A DNA stretch of 64,000 nt from positions 1,302,001 through 1,366,000 of the forward strand of contig JAALGY010000023.1 of the NCBI GenBank assembly GCA_032358165.1, written 5' to 3'. The notes under the pieces were generated by a model. That model ran no database searches and was not told the origin of the DNA. It saw nothing but the letters and a program-made list of their open reading frames with translations. A program made the translations under genes and the position numbers. Below are positions 34,170 to 45,400 of the stretch, piece after piece. Every line of letters begins with the position of its first letter. Position 1 is the first letter of the stretch. The DNA is from Diplosphaera chodatii. Its lineage: Eukaryota; Chlorophyta; Trebouxiophyceae; Prasiolales; Stichococcaceae.

Positions 34170-34935
34170 AAAAACCCAATTGGAAGTTCGCGTAACCACT
34201 GCCTGAGCGTAGCGCGAAGCAAATGCGTCGTCCCGTGATGTATACCCTAGGCTGACAACGTTGAACCTTGACAGAGGCTTGCGCGGCCTGAAGCACAGCG
34301 AACCAGGCGCGGCGCGGCGTTGGAGGTTCGTGTGTGGTTTATGTCACATTAGCAAGGGTACCGAAGTAATGCGTTTTCCAACGACGGGGGCTGGCAAGCA
34401 AACAAGAAGCAATCGAGTTTTGGCTAACGTTCGTCAGGGTGACACAGCTGCAGCAGGCTTGCCAATCGCGCTGAGATTTTTCACAGATGCTTGCGGACGT
34501 GTGAAATGCTCCTGACATCAGCCTTGCAGCATTTAGACGCCGGTTGGCGAAGTTGCCAAAGTACTAGGCTGCTTGTGCATTTACGCGGAAGTGGGGAAAG
34601 ATCACGGCGCGGACTAAGCACTCCCTTGCCCCTGGCCTAGCGACGCCCCTTTCACAGCCTTAGGCCAAACTCGCGTCTCGCTTTTGCGAACGCCAATTTG
34701 TTCGTATACTTGGGTTTGGTGCATGAGATGCTAGATTGCATGTGGGTGGGTGACTTGTTGGTGCACTACCATTGGCACAACTGTGTGTTGTAGGAGAATG
34801 TGGACTATCAGACCATACAAACCGCTGCTGAGTGTTGTGATATGTACGGTGTGACTGCTGTTTACAATGTGGCGGTATGCAGCAAAACGTCTACACAACA
34901 AACACCACCACCGGCAGCCTGACTACAGCCAGTAT

Positions 34936-35803
34936 TTACTCATCCTCTTGGCTGCGCAGCTTAGCCTTGCCGTTGGTAACGTTGATGTTCAGCTGCACGG
35001 CAACACCCAGGAGCATGAGCAGTTTGGGTGAGTCATAGCCATGCAAGTGCTACCAGCAGACAGTCACATGCACCAAACACATCCTACCATGACAGCTGAC
35101 AGGTGGTCACCTGGGCGGCGCGGTCGACGATAGCCTTGCGCTTCAGAGATGAAACGTTGTGTGCAACCTCTGCTGCATAGGTCCTGGACAAAGAGCACAC
35201 AGCCATGAGCAGTCATTTGCCATGATGCCTGCACAGTCCATGTGGATCTCATGATAGAGTTGCAGACGCCGACCGTGACGCCAACCCTACCTGTTGTGCA
35301 TCAGCAGCAGCTCCAGGTCACCAACGTTGTGCACCACGAACTTGCGGAAACCTGCAATGGGGCAGAGGCACATGTGATCAGGATTTCCATTGTCCTGCCC
35401 GATTATATGCAGAAGACATGCAGATAGCAGCCATTGGTTCTTCAACACTCACCGCTGGGAAGCAAGTGCCTGTGTTTCTTGTTTGTGCCGTAACCGATGT
35501 TAGGCATGTTGATGCCGCAGCCCTTGAACTTGCGGCGCACACGCGAGTCGATACCCTTCGGCCGCCTCCATGACTCCTGCGATGTGACAGGAGCAGCGCT
35601 TCCAAAGCTGCTGCATGCCATATGTGCACTGCTGAGCCTTCTAACAGCAGCAACCACCGTGAACGAGCTGTCGTTGCTGCGCAACCCAGCAAAGCCGTCT
35701 CCAGGCTGCTCACCGGAACCGAGACGTTCGTGTCCGACTGATGCCGCTTGAACTTGCCCTTGTGCTTGTGCACCACCTTCACCTTCTTCAGGGGCTGCAC
35801 CAT
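34936..35803 (-). CDS. RPL32: Cytosolic large-subunit ribosomal protein eL32
   Basis: Structural protein of the 60S ribosomal subunit. ATG at 35803 gives [20 protein letters not shown] and [10 protein letters not shown]. Next come [40 protein letters not shown], then [20 protein letters not shown] with [20 protein letters not shown]. It ends RSQEDE with stop at 34936-34938. The spliced product is about 134 residues, normal for the family, and strongly basic. At least four exons. It is divergent from RidA, 581 bases apart. Confidence 0.95.
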
Positions 35804-36384
35804 CTTGGGCCCCTGCAACCGCAACATAGACAGCTGAGGCACAAGGTCGCCAGTGATGCTTGCTGCCCCAGTCGCCATACAAAAGCCTCGCTGGCCGTCC
35901 CATCCACGCCGGCACCCTCGGTGACATACTGCTGCTTGTCAAAGCAGCCTTCTCCCTTCAGAATGACGACAAGCGCCAGCCAAAGGCCTTGCCGGCTGGG
36001 CATTCCACATGGGAACCACCTGCAGCACAGGCGGTGGTGCCTTGCACGCATGACCTCCGCTTCCCCTCACCTGTACGTGTGCCCCTTGGCCGGTCGGGCT
36101 TGATACCGGAAAAGGCCTGCCTTGCTTCTGCGCGTGTTGCTTGACGGCACCGGGCAGGGTTTAGTGGCAACTTTGCGACCAAGTGTTCTAGACTTGGCTC
36201 GGCAGGGTGGGGTCCCATCGGTGGCATCCACCGTTCCACCCTTTTCCACCGGTGATGTTGTTCACGATCGCTTTATGATCGGTCAACTACGCTGTCTGAC
36301 TTGATCTTGCTCAAGGTTGCGGCTTCAAAGTAACGTGCAGACTTTGCTGGCAGTAGGAGGCAGTCCAGACGTGACAGTTGAGTC
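35804..36384. promoter_or_regulatory. Shared intergenic region, RPL32 / RidA
   Basis: Space between divergent starts, expected to hold a strong ribosomal-protein promoter. Open frames here do not resemble proteins. No defined motif is claimed. Confidence 0.4.
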
Positions 36385-37388
36385 ATGCTCTTGTCGCGGT
36401 CCCTGGCGCTCGTTCAGCATCCTGTGTCGCAGAACTCGAAGTCGAGCCCTCTGCACTATCTTGCCTCTCGACACACACATCCAGCTGCACGTTCTGGCAG
36501 GCAGCCAGCTCAAACAAGGGCCATGGCCGGGGGTGCGTCAGGCGTGTTCATGCATGCATATGTCAGCCGGTGTCTGGCCAACTGTGAATCCATGCGTGTA
36601 TGTCATAGACAGACCTTCCAGTCAGCCTTCTGTGCTTGACGCCTCAACATACAAGTGCCGGCGCATCAGGGAAGCAGCTGATCAACACTGAGGATGCGCC
36701 AGCAGCAGTCGGTGCTTACAGCCAGGCGGTGAAGGCAGGGGAAACGCTGTACGTCAGCGGACAAGTCGGGCTTATACCTGGGGTAAGATTACGATGAGGA
36801 TGGGGATGATGATGATGGTGTTGCACGTTTCAAGATGCTGCACCCATCATGCCAATGCTGTCCTCATGGTACCTGACTTGGCGACCAAGCCGCATGCAAG
36901 ATGTCGAGCTGTGGCATGCGAGTGTGCACGGATGAATAAACGTGAATGATCTTTGGTTGACATTGTATGAATAAATAATGCATAGACTGCGTCATTAACT
37001 TAATTGCACTGCCATTTGCAGACAAAGGATCTGGCAGAGGGCGGCGCAGAGGGGCAGGCAGAGCAGGCACTTAAGAACATGGGCGCCATCCTCAAGGCAG
37101 CCGGCGCCGACTACAAAGATGTGGTCAAGACTACGGTTCTGCTGGCCGATATTGCCGATTTCGGCGCTGTCAACACTATCTACGGTAAGTGCCCACATCT
37201 GCAGTGGCTGCTCACCTGACGACCTCCATGGTTGCAGCAGCATACCTCAATGTGTGACACTGAATGTCTTGCAATGATCTGCAGCTAAGTATTTTGGCGA
37301 GGAGAAGCCTGCAAGGGCGTGTTATGCAGCAAAGGCGCTGCCGCTTGGGGCAGCAGTGGAGATAGAGGCAATTGCATATGTGCCGTGA
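36385..37388 (+). CDS. RIDA: RidA/YjgF/YER057c enamine deaminase with organelle targeting sequence
   Basis: Hydrolyses reactive 2-aminoacrylate-type enamines released by PLP enzymes. Exon 1 (from ATG 36385, [20 protein letters not shown]) is Ser/Arg-rich, low in acid and ends TRAMAG, a typical organelle targeting peptide. It splices in phase 1 (donor GTGCGT near 36532) to [37 protein letters not shown]. Later exons give [40 protein letters not shown] and the active-site region [20 protein letters not shown] with the conserved Arg and Glu. Stop at 37386-37388. In plants RidA protects plastid branched-chain amino-acid synthesis; the same role is inferred here. Confidence 0.93.
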
Positions 37389-37550
37389 ACTGAAAGGTGG
37401 CCCCGTTTGGCTTTGGCGCGACAGCACTTGAGTGAGTCTCAGGGAGGTCTTCCCGAGTACATTTGCAAAAGCACTGAACATGCTTGGCACCTCCTGGGTA
37501 CCCCCAGCTCCTAAGTGCCTACACCGCTCACTTCAAAAAGATGCCCCCCA

Positions 37551-40500
37551 TTATTGTGGGAACATGCGCAGCACCTCCTGAGCCGCCTCGGCCACCTTGC
37601 CGGTCGCCCCCGCTTGCCTCTGCTTCACCTGTTGCGGCACATCGAGATCCACAGCGATGCTGCTCGTCATGCTGTCCTGGTGCAGCACTGTCCCCAGCGC
37701 TACCAGCGTTCTGCACACCAGCCACCATCCGCATGTTGTCGAGGAGGCGGTTTAGAGAGCATGCACGGCTGCAACATAGTTCCTAGCTACTAGGCGCACT
37801 TGCAGATCCTGCAGCCAAGACACTGCCTAGCACCACATGAAACTCGCACCTGTACAGGGTTTCTGGCTCGGGCTCTGAGGAGCTGCCCAGCAACTCAGAA
37901 AGACCAGACAGCAGCTGCACCTTCAGCTCCCCATCTGTGCACAGGCCACAGCAGCAGCTCATCTACGTGTTGGTGGAAGGCCTGACACATCACACATTTG
38001 AAACCGAATGGCGCGCAGGTTGCAGGCACTCACCCTGCAGGACTGCACAGTTCAGGAGAAATGTAGCGGCCCCTAGTCGCACCGCCTTGGCATTCGACCG
38101 CAAGCATGTTGCAAACTGGTCTAGCACGCCTGACGCCTGCGCCAGTTGCAATGAAACGTGATTGTGGCTGGCTGATTGGATGCCAGCAGCACGACCAGGA
38201 TGTGCTTTGTCATGAATCTGAACACAGTGCCATGTGACAGGTAGTGCAGCATTGACACCTGTGCGGCAATCCATTGCCGAAGCACGGGGTGCTGAAATGC
38301 ATTTGCCGCCAGCCGCAGCGCTGTCTGCTGGTTGGCAGGAAGCTGAGGCTCGGCAGCGGCACTTGCCAATGCGCCACCAATGCCACCATTGTCTGCAATG
38401 CATGCATGGACAGCATGGGCGCACCGATACATGTACACGCTCACACCTTGGATAGGACGCATGTAAGCTGGCAGATGCACCCCCAGCAAGTAAGTGGACG
38501 AACAGCGTTACAAAATGGCACATACTTGGCGCGGCGAGGCTGCCTGCTGCCTGGGCCAGGCCGGGCGCAAAGGCGGCGTCCAGCGCCAGCATGCGTGCAA
38601 TATCAAGCGCAGGAAATAGGCTTCCTGCCGGCCAGCGCAGCATCTTGTCCAGCAGTGCCATCTGCGCTGCAGGCGCCACACCGCCGGCGTTCCCGCCCAT
38701 TGCTGCCCCCCTGCAACATACGGCAAAACAGCTGAAAACGATGGATGTTGCGCATGCATGAATGCTAGTCGTGAGGTGATGAACAGCATGCCAAACATGT
38801 GTGCGGACCGTTTCAGCAGCTGATCCAGTGTGCCGCCTTCAGCTGCCTCCTCAGCTGATAGGGCCTGCTCCCCACTCAGCTGTGCACTAGACTCCCGCAC
38901 CTGCTTTGATGTATGAAGCTGATCACTGAATAAGCATCTCGGCTTGCAGGATGTCCCGTCCGCATTAGTAGCCAGCTCACAGCACCACTTCCGTCAGCAA
39001 ACATCTCTCACCTTGCGTGCAATGGCTTCTGTGTTTGGTGCATTGGTGAACGTCACAAACACGGCTGCGGGCATGTGTGAGTGTGTGGCTGGCTTGGCTG
39101 CTGCGCTTGTGCCGCCCGTGAAGGGATCCGCACCGCCACCAGTGACCTGCTGTGATGCTGAAGCGTTGCCAGGGCCACGAGAGCTGGCGCCGCCGCCGGG
39201 GACATATGCACCACCCCCGGTGAATGGGTCCTGTGCGTACATGACAGCAGCGCCGTGTGACAGCTGGAGGCTGCAGGGTAGAGGTCGCATGTGCAATGTC
39301 TATACAGCAGGTGCAGTGACCTCGAGGCAGTAGCCATGAACGAACTACTGTGACAGCACACTTCCCCCCACCACATTCATTGGCACGTCCGGCATTGTGA
39401 CGCCACCATGCGAGTTCGTGACAATGAAGTTGGCGATCTGTTCCCTGCGTGTAGACGGCGTGGAACAGCATTCGGCATCATACTTTGACCCTCTTCAGCA
39501 TCCGCTGTTTGGCATGTGGACTCACTGCATCAATCCAAGCACGTCGGACCATGAGCGTTGGGTATGGCCGCACCTGTAGGTGGTGGGCAGGCCCTCCTGC
39601 TCCAGGAAGCGGTCGGCGGCATCGTAGGGGTTCTCCCCCCTGTCCACCGCCAGTTTCTTGGTGGGAGCGCCATCCTCGATGTCCACGTCAAAGACATAGT
39701 CCTGCAGTAATTGTGCTCGGGCTTTGTCACGCTGCAGTGACCCCAGCGCCAGCCAACAGAGTCAGAAACAATGACGCAGCAGGGCCGGTGTTTGACAAGA
39801 TCAGCCTCAAGTGGGCACCGGTGCCGCCATCAGTTCAGTTTGTGAGGAGACTCACCCAGGTGCGACCGTGCAGACGTTTGCCGCCAACTGCCATGGTGTC
39901 CTCCGCATCAGGACCAGCAACAACCTCACCAAGCTTTTCCCACTCTCGCCTGCCGGTGTACAGTCAAGGGTCCCAGGTCGATGAGGCAACCGGTGTCTGG
40001 TGGCCTTCAAGGGACGTGCATCGGTCGCTATTTAAATATACTAGTTGCAATAGCAACTGGGCTGCCATGCAACCTCCATGTCCCTGATGCCCACCTGGCC
40101 GCGCTCCAGCTGTACGCCATGCCGCTGCCGTCCTCGCGGATGACCTTGGTCTGGCCGTCGCGGGTGCCGGGCTGCGTGAGCACCATGGGGTCCTCCAGCG
40201 TCAGGCCCTCTGGCAGCGCGCCGCCCGCACCGCCGCCCGCCTTGGCTGCCTTGCGGGCATCCAGCGCCGCCTGAAAGCTCTGCAGGCACAAGCAGGTTGT
40301 CTTCGAACAGTGGTCAGTTGAACGTATGGTCTGGTGAGCTGTGTTGTGCACTGCTGCCTCAGCTCTGCTCTTGAGGTATGCAACACAGCCGCCAGCCCAC
40401 ACCTGTATGGTCTCTGCAGATGCCACACGCTCGGAGGATGATGTCCAGACGCGGGCAGCAAAGTCGGCGCAGGCGGTGACCAAGTCACCGTTGGGCAGGA

Positions 40501-42065
40501 ACGCCACATCCCATACGCAAGCGGGATGCTCCAGCGTCTGCAACGAGACAGATTGGTCCTGAGCAAACACACCTTGCAGGAACACAAACACTGACCGGAT
40601 CTGCCACATCCAGTGAGCACTGTGTAGGTACTTGCAAGAATGCCAAAACCAAATCACAGCGAAGACATAACACCTGTAGGCAGGTGCCATCAGCACGCCA
40701 CAGGCGGGCTGTGTTGTCTTCGCTGGCTGATGCAATCAATCCGCCTGCCGTCGCTGCTGCACTGCACAGCGCCACCACAGCACGTGTATGGCGCACCACT
40801 GGAGATACACCGCCCATACACGATCCTGTCAATACCCAGGCTCACCTGTACACCAGTGCTGTATGGCCCTCCAGGATGGCGATGGCATCGCCTCCATTGG
40901 TCCACAGGCGCAGTGTGCCATCATGCGATGTTGACGCAAAGCCCAAACCTGGTACAAGGCTCAGGCCCCTGCAACGGCAGACTGATGACAGGTGTAGTAG
41001 TGGATAGGCAGCGGACACCCCAGCGCGGCATGGAAAATTACATGTCATCAGGACGCTAGAGTACGCGCTTCAGCACTGGAGGAACGTACCTGACAGTGTC
41101 ACTATGGCCAGTAAGCGTCTTGACACAGCGTGTATCCTGCCACATCTTGACGGTCTTGTCGTTCGAACCGGACAGGAGGCTACCATCGGGTAGGACCAGC
41201 AGGCACTGGACAGGCCCCTCGTGACCCTCCAGCACTTTCGCATTGCCATCAGCATCCCATATGCGAATCGTTCTGCATCCATCAGCAGGAGCACCCTCGT
41301 CTGGCTGTGTGCAGAAGGTCCCAGTGCTGGCTGCAGGCTCCTTGCGAGGCTGCATGCATAACACATGCCTGCGACACCTCTGCTTTGTGACCCACCCGTC
41401 CAGCGATCCTGAGGCGACGCCGCCGCCGGTCATAGCAGCGACTGCTGTAACCTGCCATTTGTGGCCCTGCAGTTTCTGGATTGGCTGCGCTGTTCCAGCA
41501 TTCCAGACTATGACTGACTTGTCTCTGGAGCCTGCAACAGCAGAGCCAACTCGTTGGTGCATCTGACAACAATCTTCAACTGAGGCAACATGGGTTCAGT
41601 GAGTGCTTATAGCAGGTGACCTGTCACGAAAGCGCCATCTGGGTGTGTTGCAGAGGTCTGCGGAGGAATAGAGGCTATTGCCACCACGTAGTCTTCATGC
41701 CCGGCCTGCATGTATGAACATGGTGGGGCTGGCTTCCCCACTTGGTTTATCAGCGGCTGACGCTCGAGTCTCATGCATGTCTCACCAGCGTCAGGGTGTT
41801 TTCGAATGTGTGCGCACTGCTTTCCACCCAAATCTTCGCGGTGCGATCACGCGATGCTGTTGCGAACCCCGAGTCAATAGGACACAGAGCCCTCACCTGC
41901 AGCATCGTTTACACAATGTCAGTTTGGTGACCGCGCCACATGCATGAATGCTTGAACACACATATGAAACTGTGTCACGCATGGAAACATTGTAGGCATT
42001 GAAAACGATGTTCTCACATCCTCCTCATGACCCCAGCATTCAGCACGCAGTCTAAATGAATCCAT
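37551..42065 (-). CDS. PLAA: PLAA/DOA1(UFD3)-like ubiquitin- and Cdc48-binding WD40 protein
   Basis: Cofactor of the Cdc48/p97 segregase acting in ubiquitin recycling and endosomal or mitochondrial quality control. ATG 42065 begins MDSFRLRAECWGHEEDVR. A seven-blade WD40 propeller follows (about 40100-42065): TLAGHEDYVVAIASI, RDKSVIVWNAGTAQPIQKLQ, SGSLDGTIRIWDADGNAKVL, SNDKTVKMWQDTRCVKTLTG, TSHDGTLRLWTNGGDAIAIL, ASEDNTARLWRADG. The PFU ubiquitin-binding domain is next: EDGSGMAYSWSAARW, WEKLGEVVAGPDAEDTMAVG, DYVFDVDIEDGAPTKKLAVD, NPYDAADRFLEQEGLP. A Gly/Ala linker (DPFTGGGAYVPGGGASSRGP) leads to the armadillo-like PUL domain ending TLVALGTVLHQD and AQEVLRMFPQ. More than 15 exons; some borders are approximate. 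Confidence 0.92.
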
Positions 42066-42462
42066 GCCGGAAATGGCCATGTGTCGGTCCAGTGCAAGTA
42101 TGGACGTTGGAGAAGGTGCCGGAATCAATCAAAGCAAGCGCCCCGTGTATGGAAGGCTGCTCAGAAAGCAAGCAAAACACATGTCAGCATTGCAAATGGC
42201 AAGTGGCATGCTGAGCATGTAAGAAGCGTACAATGAGTAGACCAGCAAGTCGTCATGCAGTCGTCGTCGAAATGGGGACGCTTATTGGTTTTGGCAAACG
42301 TTGCAGTGGGCAGTCTCATGTACCGGCGCCCCTGGAGGCAGCATCAGCGTGTGGCAAGCAGCGATCACTCGCTGGGTAGACGTGTGCGTGTCGGTTTGCC
42401 GGCACTGTTGACACGACAACTTTGCATTTTCGATGTTGTAAAGCCCGGTGAGTAGTATCAAG
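42066..42462. promoter_or_regulatory. Shared intergenic region, PLAA / importin beta
   Basis: 397 bases separate the two divergent start codons. Promoter function is inferred from orientation. Confidence 0.4.
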
Positions 42463-45400
42463 ATGGCGGCCGGCACGCCGGACATCACTGCTGTGCTGCA
42501 AGCTGCGCAGTCGCCAGACGCCAATCAGCGACAGCAGGCTGAGCAGCAGCTCAAGCAGGCGGAGGAACAGAATGCAGCGGGATATCTCGCCACGCTCTCG
42601 GGCGAGCTTGCAAACACAGACAAACCCGCAGACGTGCGGCAGATCGCAGGCATCCTTCTGAAGAACGCGCTCGACGCACCAGGCGCTGACGCGGGGAAGA
42701 AGGTGCCGGCTGCTGTGCATGAGTGTGGGCCTGACAAGCCACCCCTGCATGCTGATCAAGGCTTGCATCGTTCTGTAGAGCATTCGCTGAATCTTTGAAA
42801 GTGATCGCACCAGGCACAGCAGGCACAGCGATGGCTGCAGCTGGAAGGAGGTGTGAAGCAGCACATCAGGCAGTCGCTGCTGTCAACTTTACCAGCGAAG
42901 GTGGGCTGCAATAGTCGCGCTGTGCTGGACCTGGAACGCATTGTAGAGGCCATCACAGTTGTGCTGTATTTCACATTGGAGCTATGCAGATCTGGCTGGC
43001 GGCCTGTCGCAAAGCGCCCCTCCAAATGCCTGGATGCATGACGTACAAGCATTTATCATTGCAGGAGCCAGCTGCTCGGCATACAGCGGCACTCGTGTTG
43101 GCCAAGGTGGCCGCCATCGAGCTGCCGACGCAACAGTGGCCCGATCTGGTGAAGGTGCTGCTCAGCAACATGAGCGTCACGCCTCCAGACACTGGCCTCA
43201 GGTGTGGACAGAGCAGTCTCACTGCTTGGGAAATGGCCTGGTAGGATCTGAGCAGGTGACAGGCTGTGCTAGCATGTATTTACGTGTGATGTGTCACTTG
43301 CAACAGGCAGTCCACGCTGGAGACACTTGGGTACATCTGCGAGGAGATGGCAGCCATCCATGACGATGTACTCAGCCAGGAGGAGATCAATGCAGTGCTT
43401 ACAGCCGTTGTCCAGGTGAGTTGGTTGGTAGTCGACAACCTGTCTTCAGGTTCACATGTGCCCATTGTCAATGTTCACTGGGCAATGTGAGCAAAGGAAA
43501 GGCCGCTGGAGCTCATCTGTTGCGTGATGTTGCGGGTTCGCAGGGCATGCAGAAGAACGAGCAGGACAATGACGTAAGGTTGGCAGCCACCACTGCGCTG
43601 TTCAATGCGCTGGAGTTCGCTCACTCGAACTTCAACAATGACAGCGAACGCAACTACCTCATGCAGGCAAGCAGTGCGCTGCAGAGGAGCTTCGCTAGGC
43701 CATGTCGACAAGGCCTCTTGCGTGGGGATGCTGTGACCATGCAAGCAACAGCTCTTGCATCCCTCCGCAGGTCATCTGCGAGGGGACCAACAGCCCAGAT
43801 GTGCGGGTCCGCGAAGCATCTTTCGAGTGTTTCGTGAAGATCGCCAGCAGCTACTATGATAAGCTGCCGCCATACATGGTGGGCTGCTGCAGCTGTGTTG
43901 CGAAAGTGCTCACATTCCAACAGTGTTCGTGCAGTGTCAGTGCCATGGCTGATGCTGAATCATTGTGCTTTCGCTGCAACAGGATACGATCTTCCAGCTG
44001 ACCCACAACGCTGTCCAGAAGGATGAAGAGGATGTGGCAAAGCAGGCCATCGAGTTTTGGTGCTCGATCTGTGAAGAGGAGGCCGCCATCCAGGAGGTGT
44101 GCCGCCCAGACGCAGCCTCACCGGATGCGAGTTGGGCTCAGCGCGAAGTACCAGCTTGCTGCATGTGCCTGCAGAGCATCTCTGGGCATCATACCCATGC
44201 CCGACTTGCGCCGTGCCCGCTGCAGGACATCGATGACGGGGACACGTCGCAGGTGCACCACCGCTTTGTGTCCAAGGCGCTGCAGCCGCTGGTCGCCCTC
44301 CTCCTGGAGCAGCTCGTCAAGCAGGACGTGAGATCATTTTTTCTGTGCCGTGCATTGTGGAAGGCTTTATGCTGGTGTCCCTGCAAGAATCCAGTGGGCG
44401 TTGGAAATGGCAATGGAGCAAGCACTTTGCTCCTTCATTGTGCAAATCCGGCACGTGCAAATTCAGAACGAGCACAAGCCAGCGTGCACACTCTTAATTG
44501 GCAGTCTGCAGCGGGAGTCTGGCTCACGGTCGGCGGCTGCCAATATGCAGGAGGGGCAAGACCTGGATGACACGGTCTGGAATGTGTCCATGGCAGCGGG
44601 CGTGTGCCTGGGCCTGGTCGCCCTGACCGTGCGCGACGAGATCCTCCCCCTCGTCATCCAGCCCTTCGTGCAGGTGGGCCGTCGAGTGCCGTAATTGGAC
44701 CAGATGAACCACTGATCTCGAAAGACTAGGCTTGCTTGGAATCACCCATGGCTGGAAGTTTTCTGGCAAAGTTCCGAGCATCCTTCCGAACAATTGAGCG
44801 TTCGTTTTCATGCTGAGAAATGGCTTCTCTGACATCCACATTGATGGTGTTGCTCTGTCACCCTGCATCTGTTTGCTCTGCAGCCGAACATCGACAGGAA
44901 AGCAGGGCCAGAGGACTGGCGGTATCGAGAGGCTGCCACCTTCGTGTTTGGGTGCATCCTGGAGGGGCCATCGCCAGACCAGCTGGCCCAGCTGGTGCTG
45001 CCAGGGCTCACATTCCTCCTGCAGGTCGGGATCCTTGTCTTCATGCCTTTGTGTCGACACTCTTCAAGCCAACCTGCATGCCATAGGTACCTGGGGGAAG
45101 TGAAAGGATGGCAAGGGGCAACCTGCAACTTGCCTTTATGCAGGCCATGAAGGATCCAAAGGTGCAGGTCCGGCACACGACAGCGTGGGCCATTGGTGAG
45201 CATTCTGCATGTTTGAGTTCAGCGTGTGGCATGGCAGTCGGTCTGGCTTCATTTGGTGTGTAGCTGGCCCCAGGCACATGTGCATGGTGATTTGCCCTGA
45301 CACCGAGGCGCACATACCGCAGGCCGCATCTTTGAGTTTGTGCACGGCAGCGGCGCAAACCCGCCGGTCATCACGCCTGCCAACCTGCCGCCGATCGTGG

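Larger units (their letters stand above)
32917..34935. other. Gene-free island of distinct base texture
   Basis: About 2 kb between the ends of the polyGln gene and the eL32 gene. Between about 33040 and 34700 the TGCAG-type words so common elsewhere are scarce, CG dinucleotides and A/T runs are more frequent, and homopolymer C/G runs occur. Open frames (for example 33308-33631 and 34261-34515) match no family I know and have no intron pattern like the neighbours. Possibly a mobile-element relic or organelle-derived insertion; nothing decides this from sequence alone. Confidence 0.55.
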
